A stretch of 64,000 bases of DNA from an uncultured Oleiphilaceae bacterium (GCA_913060665.1 CAJXUY010000008.1:1-64000), one strand, 5' to 3'; positions 9,109-18,955 are shown, counted from the stretch's first letter. Program-made: numbers and translations. Notes: generated by a model not told the origin, from the letters alone.

Positions 9109-9933
9109 TTAATTTGCTGGTTGGCAGTTGATTAGCATGCAGGGTGCTGAATCGCCACTTCTCAGAAACCCTTCTATCACGAAGTCTGTTTCATTCTTTT
9201 TCATAATACCCTCAGTGGAAGTATCTCTTGAGAAGTTCTTGAGTGAGAAAGACTCGATATCCTGTATATTATCGAGCCTTAGTGCTCCAATTTGATTGTT
9301 GTTTTGTTCAACGAAGACAATGATAGGTCTGTCGCTATTCCGAACCCTTTCTCGTGCTGTTTCAAATAGCCTTAATAGTTCTGCCAAGGTGGTATTGCGC
9401 TCTTTTTCTAGGTTTTTGAGCGCAAGTGCTTGGTCTTGTTTTGCTAGGGTTAATAGTGACTCAGCAAGTGCATGTATTCTTTTGTGTGGCTCATCAAATT
9501 TTTCCAATACTTCCTTCAAATCACTATCATTAGTAAAAAACTGGTTATACCAAACACCAAATGCACATTCGTTATGGTCAGTTGCTTTATTGAATAGCGT
9601 GTTGTTTTTGATGGCATAGTCGAGTGAATCCATCCAGTCTCGATGATCTTTCTCTCTATCGTTTAGCATTGATATGAGCTCTTTGTTTTCTTCAAACTGA
9701 GAGCGACTACCCGTTAATATGCTGAAATCAAATAGCGGTACTGCGTTGTTTTGGTAGGTGATAACCTCGTGATTAAAGCGGTCTAGTTTACCAACTTTAA
9801 TGTTCCGCTTAACGTCCTTTTCGATGTACTTTACTTGCTCTAAAGGGATCGCAAAGGTCGCCTCTCGTGTAGAAAAGGTGATTACGGAAATTTGGTCATC
9901 TTTGAATAATGATTCGATGTTCTGTCCGCTCAT
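9109..9933 (-). CDS. CheW-like protein with embedded CZB zinc-sensing domain
   Basis: Predicted cytoplasmic chemotaxis coupling or sensor protein, 274 aa. Residues 14-75 resemble the first half of a CheW domain (ISVITFSTREATFAIPLEQV, then AVPLFDF). Residues 90-165 form a CZB domain with likely zinc ligands H97, H120 or nearby, C123 (CAFGVW signature), H150 and H154. Residues 200-270 (RPIIVFVEQNNNQIGALRLDNI onward) resemble the second CheW half. CZB domains are known zinc/hypochlorous acid sensors on chemoreceptors and diguanylate cyclases. Here the domain appears to interrupt a CheW fold. No other chemotaxis gene is nearby. Confidence 0.75.
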   Translation of the reverse strand: MSGQNIESLFKDDQISVITFSTREATFAIPLEQVKYIEKDVKRNIKVGKLDRFNHEVITYQNNAVPLFDFSILTGSRSQFEENKELISMLNDREKDHRDWMDSLDYAIKNNTLFNKATDHNECAFGVWYNQFFTNDSDLKEVLEKFDEPHKRIHALAESLLTLAKQDQALALKNLEKERNTTLAELLRLFETARERVRNSDRPIIVFVEQNNNQIGALRLDNIQDIESFSLKNFSRDTSTEGIMKKNETDFVIEGFLRSGDSAPCMLINCQPAN

Positions 9934-10054
9934 GCTGTTCTCTTGTTAGGTTCCTGCTGGTAGAGGGTTTTCGACGATGGAATATTAAAGAGTATAGAGG
10001 TGAAATTTTAATCTAACCAATGAGTTGGTGTTATTTTATTGGTTTTTTTGGTAC

Positions 10055-10936
10055 TTATAGCTTGTTTGTCGCTTTTAATTTTTTAGTATCAGCTTTGTCT
10101 GCTATCGAAAAGGCACCTGAAGAGTTCTGTTTGCGGTGGCTAAACATTGGGTGCCCATTGTGTCTTATTGCCCAAAGGCCACTAACGGTCGCTAGTCTGA
10201 TGCCTTGCTGGTCAAGTCTAGGTAGTGCCCATTCCAAGTAGTCAACAGTGACCTGATGCGGGTGACCAATTGCAACAGCGCTCCCTTTCTCTTTAGCCAG
10301 CTTGATTAACCTGCCGAACTGGCTGTGAATAGATTTTCGGGTTTGCCAATGGTCGAGAAAAACATCTCTGCTCAAGTTTGGAATTTGATATTGTTGTGCT
10401 GTGTTCCCTGCTACCGAGGCAGCAATGGTTCGGCTATCTACAAAATAAAGAGGATAGTTATACAGCTCTTCCATTATCCAACCCATTTCACTTCTGCGTT
10501 GCGTAAGCGCACTGCCCATATGGTTGTTGATACCTTGAACATAAGGTATTGAGCGTATTGCCTGGCGTAACGTAGTGGTGAGGTCGTGTTTTTCCATACC
10601 TGTAGTCAGACCACCTGCGCCCAATTCTAGGCCGAGAGTATTGGCCATTGGCATATGGAGCATCACTTCTTTACTTTGATGGTGGGCATTTCGAGCCAAA
10701 TCGGAGGTATGTTTACGGTGTGGTAAAAACGCAAGTGTTAGTGGGTAGGGAAGGTTAATCAATTGACGACCTGTTTTGAGGTGGTTGCCCATGTCGTCAA
10801 TGATAATCGCAATCGTTGGTTGGTTAACTGAGTCAGCCCATGAACTGCTAGCGGAGAGCAATAAACCAAATGATACAGTCATGAAAGGCTTGAATATCAT
10901 TTGAGCCGCTGCTTGCTTAAAAGGTAAGCGTATCAT
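10055..10936 (-). CDS. Divergent polysaccharide deacetylase family protein (YibQ-like)
   Basis: Predicted periplasmic protein of the divergent polysaccharide deacetylase family, 293 aa. A signal-like segment spans about residues 15-34. The family signature IAIIIDDMGN follows (residues 43-52), then LAFLPH and EVMLHMPMA, and AIGHPHQVT near the C-terminus. These Asp/His blocks match the metal-binding positions of NodB-like enzymes, but activity in this family is not firmly established. It follows ctpA by 8 bases and is the last gene of the leftward gpmI-envC-ctpA block, which suggests a role in cell-wall turnover. Confidence 0.88.
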   Translation of the reverse strand: MIRLPFKQAAAQMIFKPFMTVSFGLLLSASSSWADSVNQPTIAIIIDDMGNHLKTGRQLINLPYPLTLAFLPHRKHTSDLARNAHHQSKEVMLHMPMANTLGLELGAGGLTTGMEKHDLTTTLRQAIRSIPYVQGINNHMGSALTQRRSEMGWIMEELYNYPLYFVDSRTIAASVAGNTAQQYQIPNLSRDVFLDHWQTRKSIHSQFGRLIKLAKEKGSAVAIGHPHQVTVDYLEWALPRLDQQGIRLATVSGLWAIRHNGHPMFSHRKQNSSGAFSIADKADTKKLKATNKL

Positions 10937-10944
10937 CTTAAGCT

Positions 10945-12411
10945 TTAGTTTTCCGTTGTGCGATTGGCCAGAATAGTAAGGCCTTTCAAAAGGTTTACGG
11001 CTTCGCGTAGCTGAAAATCCCTTTCAAGGATTTCAGAAGGGTTATTTTCTTGCTCTGCATCAGTATTACCAGATTTTTTATCTTTATCGGAATTTTCTAC
11101 TTTACCGTTACTAAGATGCCCAGCTAAATCTGCCTCTTTGAAAAACTCTTGCGACTTAACTTCAGTTAGTTTTGCTCGTTTTACTTCAATGTCGGGTACG
11201 ATGCCTAGCGCTTGAATTGAGCGGCCATTTGGCGTGTAGTAGCGAGCCGTGGTGAGTTTTAAACCATACTCTTCATTGAGCTGCATAACCGTTTGAACTG
11301 AACCCTTGCCGAAACTATCCGTGCCCATGATGATTGCCCTTCCTTGGTCTTGGAGGGCGCCTGAAACAATTTCCGAAGCAGACGCAGAGCCGCCATTGAT
11401 TAGCACTATAACGGGCTTGCCGTTAAGTTCATCTCCAGGTGTTGCGCTAAATCGTAGTTGAGAGCTTTTGATACGCCCTTCAGTATAAACAATTAACCCA
11501 TCATCTAGCAGGCTATCAGAAACCGCTACCGCCGCCTGTAATACGCCACCCGGATTGTTTCGAAGGTCAAGTATTAATCCGTTTAGGTCACCTTTATTCT
11601 CATTCTGTAATTTAGCTAGGCCTTTACTAAAATCTTCTCCTGTTTGTGCTTGGAATTGAGTTATACGGAGATAGCCATATCCAGGTTCTAGTAAGCGCGT
11701 TTTAACGCTGGTGACTTTAATAATATCTCTGATAATAGTGATTTCGATTGGCCCACTTTCACTTTCCCTGGCTATGGTGAGCACAATAGGAGAGCCTGGC
11801 TCGCCACGCATGAGTTTAACGGCTTCGTCCAAAGACATGTCTTTAACAGGTGTGTCGTCCAACTTAATAATCAAGTCGCCGGCTTCAATACCCGCTTTTT
11901 GAGCGGGTGTATCGTCGATGGGTGCGATGACTTTAACAAAACCACTTTCTTGGCCTACTTCAATTCCCAAGCCACCGAACTGACCGGTAGTGCTTTCTTG
12001 CAAATCTTCAAATGCGCTCGGTTCTAAGTAGGCGGAATGAGGGTCTAGACCAGAGAGCATACCTTTGATGGCGTTGTTGAGTAGGGTGCTATCATCGACG
12101 TCCTCAACGTAGGTCTTTTTGATGCGATCAAATACTTCGGTAAATTTTCTAAGGTCATCCAGTGGTAATTGTTTTGCAGGGTCAGGCAGCGTTATAACCG
12201 TTCGCTGCGGTGCATCTTCGCTCATTTTGTTGTTGGAATCAGGAGCGCTTTCTGAGGAAGTGACTTCTAGTTGCTGGGTGTTTTCTGATACGGGTGTTTC
12301 TTCTGATAGAGCAGTATTTGAGTGTAGTGTCAGTGAAAACAATAGCGGTAAGGCAACTAACCCTGCGCTGGTTGGTTTCAATTGACATAAGTAATTCTGA
12401 ATATCTATCAT
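10945..12411 (-). CDS. ctpA: S41 family carboxy-terminal processing protease (CtpA)
   Basis: Periplasmic serine protease that trims C-termini of envelope proteins, often murein hydrolases, 488 aa. A signal peptide is visible at residues about 14-36. The PDZ domain spans roughly 130-215 (GGLGIEVGQ to LDEAVKLMRG). The S41 core has the catalytic Ser in GGSASASEI (about 345) and the Lys in SFGKGSVQT (about 370). The C-terminal 60 residues are charged and low-complexity. The gene order gpmI-envC-ctpA is widely conserved and suits joint control of peptidoglycan hydrolysis. Confidence 0.93.
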   Translation of the reverse strand: MIDIQNYLCQLKPTSAGLVALPLLFSLTLHSNTALSEETPVSENTQQLEVTSSESAPDSNNKMSEDAPQRTVITLPDPAKQLPLDDLRKFTEVFDRIKKTYVEDVDDSTLLNNAIKGMLSGLDPHSAYLEPSAFEDLQESTTGQFGGLGIEVGQESGFVKVIAPIDDTPAQKAGIEAGDLIIKLDDTPVKDMSLDEAVKLMRGEPGSPIVLTIARESESGPIEITIIRDIIKVTSVKTRLLEPGYGYLRITQFQAQTGEDFSKGLAKLQNENKGDLNGLILDLRNNPGGVLQAAVAVSDSLLDDGLIVYTEGRIKSSQLRFSATPGDELNGKPVIVLINGGSASASEIVSGALQDQGRAIIMGTDSFGKGSVQTVMQLNEEYGLKLTTARYYTPNGRSIQALGIVPDIEVKRAKLTEVKSQEFFKEADLAGHLSNGKVENSDKDKKSGNTDAEQENNPSEILERDFQLREAVNLLKGLTILANRTTEN

Positions 12412-12439
12412 TAATAAATTCCCGTTAGTTCAGGTGTTA

Positions 12440-13636
12440 TTATTTGCGTTGCAGCCATTTTAGTGGGTTCTGCGGTCTGCCATTCTTTCTTATTTCAAAG
12501 TATAGCCCTGTTTCTTTCTGGCCTCCGCTATTCCCGGAGTAAGCAATGGTCTCGCCTGTTCGAACCCAGTCACCGATTTCTTTTAGCAGGCTTTTATTGT
12601 GGCCGTATAGGCTCATATAACCGCCGCCATGATCGACAATGGTCATCAGCCCAAAACCACGAATCCAATCGGAGAACACCACTCTTCCGTAATGAACAGC
12701 ACTAACCTGTATTGCGGAATTAGTTTCTATTATGACCCCATTTCGACGTAGCTTGCCACCTGCTAGGCGAGAACCATAATATTCTGTCACTCTACCATGA
12801 GTTGGCCAGGGAAGTTTAGACTTGAGTTGCGAAAATGGCCTTGAGTCTTCAGGTAACGTCAGGTTTGCAATTGCTTTTTCAACCTCTTTAAGCAGTTGTT
12901 CTAAGCGCTTTTGATCGTTAGTTAACTTTTCCAGCTCAAGGCTTTTTCCTTTAATGGAGTCATTTAATCTAGCTAGCGTTCGTTTTCTAGAGCGTTGGCT
13001 TTCATTTAATTCTGCTTTGCTGGTTACGAGCTGGCTACGTGCGTTAATTAGCTTATCATTTTCCTGATCTATTGCAGAGCGAGTATCGCTCAGGTGTTTA
13101 ATGGTGGTGCGGTACGATTCTATTTCTTTTGCTCGTGCTTTGTTAAAATAGTCGTAGTAAGCAAGTGTTCGATCTATTTTTTGTGGGTCTTCTAAGTTAA
13201 GCAGGACTTTAACGGCCGGCTGCCTTCCTAGTGAGTAGGCAGTTACGATTTGTTTTTTTAAATAAGCTTGTTGATTTTTAAGTTGTAGTTCTAATGACTT
13301 CTTTTTCTTTTGCAGTTTTTTTAGTCGCTTTTGTGCGTCATTGAGCTGTTGTTGAACTTTATGGATGCCTTTTCCTATTCGGCTTATTTCTAACTCATTT
13401 TTTTTTAGTAATTTTTGGAGTTCGTTTTTTTTACCTTCTGCCTTATCCAATTCAGAGTTAAGTTTACCTATGGTTTTTTTAAGCTGTTTTAATTGTTTAG
13501 GAGATACATCAGGTTCACTGGTTGCAGAATGCGCTGGAAAGGTAAAGGATACAAATAGAACAAGCAGGGCAATAGTGGCGATAGAGTGTGCCACGACATG
13601 AATGTTAAAATTTAAATGAGTGGCCTTTATTGTCAT
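12440..13636 (-). CDS. envC: Murein hydrolase activator EnvC
   Basis: Periplasmic activator of division amidases, 398 aa from the chosen start. A signal segment is followed by a long coiled coil (about 45-260, rich in Lys/Glu/Leu/Gln) and a C-terminal LytM/M23-type domain. In that domain the first metal ligands are lost (RRNGVIIE where active enzymes have HxxxD) and LYFEIRKNG replaces the usual HFEIR. This matches known catalytically inactive EnvC. A longer frame starts at 13708, but the ATG at 13636 gives a more normal signal peptide. Neither has a strong Shine-Dalgarno. It lies just after gpmI. Confidence 0.9.
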   Translation of the reverse strand: MTIKATHLNFNIHVVAHSIATIALLVLFVSFTFPAHSATSEPDVSPKQLKQLKKTIGKLNSELDKAEGKKNELQKLLKKNELEISRIGKGIHKVQQQLNDAQKRLKKLQKKKKSLELQLKNQQAYLKKQIVTAYSLGRQPAVKVLLNLEDPQKIDRTLAYYDYFNKARAKEIESYRTTIKHLSDTRSAIDQENDKLINARSQLVTSKAELNESQRSRKRTLARLNDSIKGKSLELEKLTNDQKRLEQLLKEVEKAIANLTLPEDSRPFSQLKSKLPWPTHGRVTEYYGSRLAGGKLRRNGVIIETNSAIQVSAVHYGRVVFSDWIRGFGLMTIVDHGGGYMSLYGHNKSLLKEIGDWVRTGETIAYSGNSGGQKETGLYFEIRKNGRPQNPLKWLQRK

Positions 13637-13714
13637 TATTATGAGCTGATGATTCCGTATATTCGAATAATAGAGGCAAGCATTGCTTACCTCATTAGTG
13701 CTCTTCATCGTTGG

Positions 13715-15265
13715 CTATTCAGTAACAATAAGAGACGTACCTGTCATTTCCTCTGGTTGAGCTAAGCTCATTAATGATAGGAGAGAAGGTGCTACATCAC
13801 TGAGTTTACCGCCATCCTTTAGTGATATTTTTTTATCACCAATATAAACCAAAGGAACGGGCAGTGTGGTATGTGCAGTATGAGGTTGGCCGCTATTAGG
13901 GTCAACCATTTGCTCTGCATTACCATGGTCAGCGGTGACTAAGCACTGCCCACCGACGTCTTTTATGGCAGCCTCAACTTTCTGCAGACATTTATCAAGA
14001 CACTCTGCTGCTTTTACCGCAGCGTCATATTTTCCAGTATGCCCAACCATGTCGCCGTTTGCATAGTTACAAATAATTAAGTCATATTGCCCACCCTTGA
14101 TGGCTGAGACTAATTTATCAGTGAGCTCTGGAGCACTCATTTCTGGCTTTAGGTCATAGGTTGCAACATCGGGTGATGGAATAAGTTCCCGGTTTTCTCC
14201 TTTAAATAGCGCTTCTCGGCCGCCGCTAAAGAAAAAGGTGACGTGAGCGTATTTTTCGGTCTCTGCGATTCGAAGTTGATTCAGTTGCAGTTTTTCCATG
14301 TATTCGCCAAGCGTATTAGGCAGGTCTGATGGAGGATAGGCACAAGAGGTTTTTATGTCTGCGGCATATTCCGTTAGCATGACAAAGTCAGCAAGTTGAG
14401 CAACTTTACGACGAGTAAAACCGCTAAACTCCTCTTTATCAACAAACGCCCGTGTGATCTCACGAGCCCTGTCTGCGCGGAAGTTCATAAAAAGAACCGC
14501 ATCTCCGTCATTGATTGTAGCGGCTTCATCTCCGCTACCCTGAATGACAGACGCTTGTACAAATTCATCGTTTTCTTCTCGAGCATAGGCTGCCTGTAAT
14601 GCTGCAACACCATCCTCGTACTTATGCTCTGCTTCAGCAAGTGTTAGCAAATTGTAAGCGCTTTCGACTCTATCCCATCTATTGTCGCGATCCATTGCAT
14701 AGTAACGACCAATAACTGAAGCTAACCTGCCTACACCCAGTTGTTTAAGTGTTTTCTCTATTGCCTTTATCGACGCCTCCGCACTTCGTGGAGGCATGTC
14801 GCGACCATCAAGGAAACCGTGGACATAAATCGCTGTAGCACCTCGCTTTGCCGCGAGCTCACAGGCGGCAATGATGTGGTCTTCATGACTATGTACACCG
14901 CCAGGTGAAAGAAGCCCTAAAATATGAACAGCTTTATTTGCCGATACTGCCTTATCGATGGCGGAGGTGATTTCTGGGTTGTTAAAAAATCCACCGTCAG
15001 TAATATCTTTGGTGATTCGGGTGAAGTTTTGATAAACAATGCGGCCAGCACCAAGATTCATATGACCGACTTCAGAATTTCCCATTTGACCTTCAGGAAG
15101 TCCAACAGCCATTCCAGATGTATTGATCAATGTATGTGGATTTTGACTCCAGATCTGATCCCAGAATGGGGTGTTTGCATTACTGATTGCATTTGAGTCG
15201 CATTCATCTCGGTAGCCCCAACCATCAAGTATAATCAGTGCTGTAGGTGTGCATTGGTCTGTCAT
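13715..15265 (-). CDS. gpmI: 2,3-bisphosphoglycerate-independent phosphoglycerate mutase
   Basis: Glycolytic enzyme interconverting 3- and 2-phosphoglycerate using two metal ions, 516 aa (normal). Metal-binding Asp14 lies in IILDGWG and the phosphoserine nucleophile Ser64 in [10 protein letters not shown]. Other metal ligands are in [11 protein letters not shown] and [10 protein letters not shown]. Substrate loop [13 protein letters not shown] is intact. It is the first gene of a leftward block with envC and ctpA, divergent from the rhodanese gene. Confidence 0.98.
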   Translation of the reverse strand: MTDQCTPTALIILDGWGYRDECDSNAISNANTPFWDQIWSQNPHTLINTSGMAVGLPEGQMGNSEVGHMNLGAGRIVYQNFTRITKDITDGGFFNNPEITSAIDKAVSANKAVHILGLLSPGGVHSHEDHIIAACELAAKRGATAIYVHGFLDGRDMPPRSAEASIKAIEKTLKQLGVGRLASVIGRYYAMDRDNRWDRVESAYNLLTLAEAEHKYEDGVAALQAAYAREENDEFVQASVIQGSGDEAATINDGDAVLFMNFRADRAREITRAFVDKEEFSGFTRRKVAQLADFVMLTEYAADIKTSCAYPPSDLPNTLGEYMEKLQLNQLRIAETEKYAHVTFFFSGGREALFKGENRELIPSPDVATYDLKPEMSAPELTDKLVSAIKGGQYDLIICNYANGDMVGHTGKYDAAVKAAECLDKCLQKVEAAIKDVGGQCLVTADHGNAEQMVDPNSGQPHTAHTTLPVPLVYIGDKKISLKDGGKLSDVAPSLLSLMSLAQPEEMTGTSLIVTE

Positions 15266-15424
15266 GGTTAATCAACCGTTCCGCATTGTTTTGGTGTTCA
15301 AAGTAAAACTACTTAAGTGTTCAAAGTGATATAAACTTTGGAGAAACGTAGTGCAATCGGATTTTACCGCGAACGATGATATATAGCTAATTGAAACGTT
15401 GTTTAGATAGTTGCTTTAGCTGTG

Positions 15425-15430
15425 TATAAT
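15425..15430 (+). promoter_or_regulatory. Putative -10 element of the rhodanese-grxC-secB block
   Basis: TATAAT lies 38 bases before the rhodanese start, in the region divergent from gpmI. The best -35 matches have poor spacing. Confidence 0.45.
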
Positions 15431-15468
15431 GCCGCCATTCTTAATTTTATCGACGGCTGGATGTAATA

Positions 15469-15885
15469 ATGGAAAGACTTTTTGAATTTGCGACCAATCA
15501 CTGGATCCTGGTTTCAAGCTTTGTAGGGTTGCTAATTGCACTATTCTTGTTAGAAAAACATCGTTCTGGGCGTTCCGTTTCTCCCCAGCAGGCAACGCTG
15601 TTGTTGAACAAGGATGAGGCGATCATCCTTGATATAAGAGATAAGAAAGATTTCAGTGATGGGCATATAAAGGGTGCGGTACATATACCATTTGCTAGCT
15701 TAAAGGATCGTACTAGCGATTTGGAAAAGTATAAAGACAAGCAGTTGGTGGTCGTTGACAAGCAGGGTCAGCATTCCGGAATGGCCGGAAAAGCACTTAA
15801 AGCAGCCGGGTTTGAAAATATATGCCGTATGACTGGTGGTATTAGCGAATGGAGAAATAGTAGTCTTCCGCTAGTCAAAAAATAG
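15469..15885 (+). CDS. Membrane-anchored rhodanese-like protein (YibN-like), apparently without active-site Cys
   Basis: A 138-aa protein with one N-terminal membrane segment (residues 12-29) and a single rhodanese fold (IILDIRDKKDFSDGHIKGAVHIPF, then MTGGISEW). In sulfurtransferases the active-site loop starts with Cys. Here the matching loop is VVVDKQGQHSG, with Asp in that place, so thiosulfate sulfurtransferase activity is unlikely. It is followed by grxC and secB, the same order as yibN-grxC-secB in E. coli. The role of this family is not settled. Confidence 0.88.
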   Translation: MERLFEFATNHWILVSSFVGLLIALFLLEKHRSGRSVSPQQATLLLNKDEAIILDIRDKKDFSDGHIKGAVHIPFASLKDRTSDLEKYKDKQLVVVDKQGQHSGMAGKALKAAGFENICRMTGGISEWRNSSLPLVKK

Positions 15886-15937
15886 AGTTGGTTTAAAACC
15901 GTAACGAAAAAGTAGTTGATGAGTAGAGTTGTCTCTG

Positions 15938-16201
15938 ATGAATAATGTAGTGTTGTATACCACACGATTTTGCCCTTACTGTGTTCGTGCAAAAGCCTTA
16001 TTAAACAGCAAAGGGGTCGAATTCGAAGATATTCCTGTTGATAATGATCCATCTCTTCGTCGTGAGATGATGGCCAAAAGTGGGAGCCATACGGTTCCTC
16101 AAATTTGGATAGGTGATCAGCATATCGGTGGTTGCGACGAACTTTATGCGCTGGAGAGAAAAGGAAAACTAGACCAAGCACTTGAACTTGAGTCTCGTTG
16201 A
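15938..16201 (+). CDS. grxC: Glutaredoxin 3
   Basis: Small dithiol oxidoreductase using glutathione, 87 aa. Active site CPYC (residues 11-14) sits after the first strand VVLYTTRF. The cis-Pro loop HTVPQIWIG and the glutathione-binding GGCDEL are present. The ATG at 15938 was chosen over an in-frame TTG at 15929, which gives three extra residues. The gene lies between the rhodanese and secB genes. Confidence 0.96.
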   Translation: MNNVVLYTTRFCPYCVRAKALLNSKGVEFEDIPVDNDPSLRREMMAKSGSHTVPQIWIGDQHIGGCDELYALERKGKLDQALELESR

Positions 16202-16401
16202 CCCCATCTCGGTTAAAGAGTGCTTATCCTGAAGCTCAATATATTGGCTTTTTATCGTTTAAGCGTCTAAACGAATTGAATTAGATAAAAGTGATCGCTG
16301 CACTCGAATCATTGCGGTTAAGCTTTTATTATTACCAGTAGGAATCGGCAATTTGAGATCCGGTTTCACATTAATAAAAACACTATTGTTAAGGAATTGT
16401 T

Positions 16402-16884
16402 ATGCCGGAAAATGAACAACAAGCGCCCGTTCAGCCACAATTTGCTCTACAGCGTATCTATGTAAAAGACATCTCTTTCGAATCTCCTGGCGCGCCAGAT
16501 GTTTTCCAGCAGCAGTGGAAGCCTCAAATCAATATGGATTTGAATACGGCAAGCAACAAAGTGAGTGAGTCTCAGTATGAAGTGGTTGTATCGTTGTCTA
16601 TTACCGCTAAAGTTGAAGAGAAAGTAGCCTTTATTGTTGAAATTCAACAGGCTGGTATATTTCACATTACTGGCATTGAAGGGCCTCAGTTGGCACAAAC
16701 ATTAGGTGCATTTTGTCCAAATGTCCTATTTCCATATGCTCGTGAAGCCGTTGATAGCTTGGTTAATAAAGGAAGTTTCCCATCGCTTATGCTAGCGCCG
16801 GTTAACTTTGATGCGATTTTTGCAGAGGCAATGAAGCGTAAGCAAGAAGAAGCAGAAAAGGTTGAAGGTGCTGCTACTCACTAA
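16402..16884 (+). CDS. secB: Protein-export chaperone SecB
   Basis: Tetrameric cytosolic chaperone that holds precursor proteins unfolded and hands them to SecA, 160 aa. Recognisable blocks are [16 protein letters not shown] near the N-terminus, [10 protein letters not shown], and the conserved [25 protein letters not shown] (given in part). It ends with an acidic, Lys/Glu-rich tail. AAGGA lies 6 bases before the ATG. A 200-base gap separates it from grxC, so it may also have its own promoter. Confidence 0.97.
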   Translation: MPENEQQAPVQPQFALQRIYVKDISFESPGAPDVFQQQWKPQINMDLNTASNKVSESQYEVVVSLSITAKVEEKVAFIVEIQQAGIFHITGIEGPQLAQTLGAFCPNVLFPYAREAVDSLVNKGSFPSLMLAPVNFDAIFAEAMKRKQEEAEKVEGAATH

Positions 16885-16980
16885 TTGAACTATCAGTTAT
16901 ATGTAGAAGTAGCAGGAAGGCTGTTTGCGTGAGTTCTAAATGAAACAACACTTCTGCTACTTGCGTTCTTATTTTCGACT

Positions 16981-17445
16981 CTAAATCCCACCTTCAAAAT
17001 CTAGTTGACGCCAAGCTTCATAGGCTACTAACGCTACTGTGTTCGAGAGATTCAAGCTTCTACTGCTTTCTTTCATTGGAACTCGTATCCACCGCTCTTG
17101 AGGAATCTTTAAGCGAATCTCTTCTGGGAGCCCTCTCGATTCTGGCCCAAACATCAAGTAATCACTCTTTTGAAATTCTACGTTGTGGTAATACGCCTGA
17201 CCTTTGGTTGTTAACGCAAATATTCTTTCAGGCTGCTCAGCCGATATAAAGGCGTCATAATCCTTATGTATTTTTGCGGTAGCCCACTCGTGATAATCCA
17301 ACCCTGCTCGACGGAGCCGCTTATCATCTAAAACAAACCCCATTGGCTCGATAAGGTGAAGCTGAAAGCCAGTATTGGCGCAGAGTCTGATTAGGTTGCC
17401 AGTATTCGGGGGGATTTCTGGTTCGAACAGTACGATATTTATCAT
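16981..17445 (-). CDS. trmL: tRNA (cytidine(34)-2'-O)-methyltransferase
   Basis: SPOUT-class knotted methyltransferase that 2'-O-methylates the wobble base of tRNA-Leu, 154 aa. The N-terminal [20 protein letters not shown] is the family signature. The SAM-binding knot shows [11 protein letters not shown] and [16 protein letters not shown]. It converges on secB and appears monocistronic. Confidence 0.96.
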   Translation of the reverse strand: MINIVLFEPEIPPNTGNLIRLCANTGFQLHLIEPMGFVLDDKRLRRAGLDYHEWATAKIHKDYDAFISAEQPERIFALTTKGQAYYHNVEFQKSDYLMFGPESRGLPEEIRLKIPQERWIRVPMKESSRSLNLSNTVALVAYEAWRQLDFEGGI

Positions 17446-17645
17446 AAGGGGTAGATGTTTTCACAATATCTGATTGATAGTGAACGCTATTATAGCGTGA
17501 TAATCGCTTTAACGGATGGTTGTATTTAATTCATGTATAAATAAATGAATTTGTCATAACAAGTGTCATGACATTGCCCGCATAATGTTGAGGGTTTATT
17601 CAAAAACGAAAAATATAATTAGTTAGTTATATTTGGAGTGTTGTA

Positions 17646-17711
17646 ATGCAAGAAAAAGCGTTGGATATTCTTGGGCAAGATGAAAGCGGTTTTTTCTTGG
17701 TGGACGTATAG
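17646..17711 (+). CDS. Candidate 21-codon small gene in the trmL-thiolase gap
   Basis: The 331-base gap 17446-17776 holds one convincing small reading frame: ATG at 17646 with GGAG ending 7 bases upstream, stop TAG at 17709. It encodes a 21-residue acidic peptide beginning MQEKALDILG and ending FFLVDV. A TATAAT at 17614-17619 lies just upstream and a strong terminator 8 bases downstream. I recognise no family. It may be a real microprotein, a leader, or the readable part of a small RNA. Confidence 0.4.
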   Translation: MQEKALDILGQDESGFFLVDV

Positions 17712-17718
17712 TGTTTTG

Positions 17719-17750
17719 ACAAAGCCAGCTTAATTGCTGGCTTTGTTTAT
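17719..17750. terminator. Rho-independent terminator between the small ORF and the thiolase gene
   Basis: An 11-bp perfect stem (17719-17729 with 17736-17746) and 6-base loop is followed by TTATTTTT on the plus strand. On the minus strand it lies just past the thiolase stop and can end that gene too. Confidence 0.85.
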
Positions 17751-17776
17751 TTTTAACTACACGTCTGCAGCAGAAG

Positions 17777-18955
17777 TTATCGCTCAATGGCTAGTGATAC
17801 CCCCATTCCACCCCCGATACAAAGTGTTGCTAAGCCTTTGTTTGCGTTCCGTTTGATCATTTCGTGTATTAATGAGACCAAAATTCGGCACCCAGACGCA
17901 CCAATGGGATGACCCAATGCAATTGCACCGCCATTCACATTGACCTTATCGGTATCCCAGCCAAGACCGCGATTGACCGAAATGGCTTGTGCCGCAAAGG
18001 CTTCATTTGCTTCAATAAGATCCAGATCATCAATTGTCCAGCCCGCATTGCTCAAACATTTTTGAGTGGACGGTACAGGCCCGGTTCCCATAATGCTTGG
18101 GTCAACGCCCGCATTCGCATAGGCTTTGACTGTCGCTAACGGGGTTAGGCCTAGAGCTGCCGCTTTCTCTTCGCTACAGACGATGACCATTGCGGCACCA
18201 TCATTAAGTGATGAGGCGTTGGCCGCAGTAATGGAACCATCCTTTTTGAAGGCCGGGCGCATTTTACCCATTGAACCCATATTGGCGCCATGGCGAGGGT
18301 TTTCGTCTGAGTCTATTATTAAGGGGTCGCCTTTTCGTTGTGGGATCGTTACTGGGATAATTTCATCCGCAAAGCGATTGGCTTTTTGAGCGGCCTCTGC
18401 TTTTTGTTGCGATGCGACCGCAAAATGGTCTTGCTCATCTCGTGATATTTCAAACTTATCGGCAATGTTTTCTGCAGTGATTCCCATATGGTAATCATTA
18501 AATGCATCCCACAACCCGTCGTTGACCATTGTATCAACAAGGTTCCAGTTCCCCATCTTCTGGCCGTCTCTTGATTTTGGAAGTACATGGGGCGACTGGC
18601 TCATGCTTTCTTGCCCGCCTGCAATCATCATCTCTGCATCGCCACAGGCAATGGCTTGAGCTGCCATGTGCACGGCTTTAAGGCCAGAGCCGCAGACTTT
18701 ATTGATAGTCATTGCTGGGACGGTGCTTGGTATACCTGCGTTAATTGACGTCTGTCGGGCGGGGTTTTGACCGCATCCTGCGGTGAGTACCTGGCCTAAT
18801 ATAACCTCATCAACCTGGTCCGCGGCAATAGAGTATTTCTCAAGCAGCGACTTAATCGTAGTCGCGCCAAGTTGAGCGGCTGTAAGTGATGATAAGCCAC
18901 CACTGAAAGCACCTATCGGGGTTCGTCCTGCAGCAACAATAACAACATTTTTCAC
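17777..18955 (-). CDS. Acetyl-CoA C-acetyltransferase (thiolase)
   Basis: Biosynthetic-type thiolase condensing or cleaving acetoacetyl-CoA, 392 aa (family length). Nucleophilic Cys88 lies in NKVCGSGLKAVH, the active-site His in GHPIGASG, and the second Cys in TLCIGGGMG. It may serve fatty acid or short-chain acyl-CoA degradation, or polyhydroxyalkanoate synthesis. No phaB or phaC neighbour is present to decide. It appears to be a single-gene unit ending at the shared terminator. Confidence 0.94.
   Translation of the reverse strand: MKNVVIVAAGRTPIGAFSGGLSSLTAAQLGATTIKSLLEKYSIAADQVDEVILGQVLTAGCGQNPARQTSINAGIPSTVPAMTINKVCGSGLKAVHMAAQAIACGDAEMMIAGGQESMSQSPHVLPKSRDGQKMGNWNLVDTMVNDGLWDAFNDYHMGITAENIADKFEISRDEQDHFAVASQQKAEAAQKANRFADEIIPVTIPQRKGDPLIIDSDENPRHGANMGSMGKMRPAFKKDGSITAANASSLNDGAAMVIVCSEEKAAALGLTPLATVKAYANAGVDPSIMGTGPVPSTQKCLSNAGWTIDDLDLIEANEAFAAQAISVNRGLGWDTDKVNVNGGAIALGHPIGASGCRILVSLIHEMIKRNANKGLATLCIGGGMGVSLAIER

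Noticed and set aside
16907..16962. Terminator between secB and trmL
   Set aside because: A 9-bp inverted repeat exists but the loop is 38 bases and there is no T-run.
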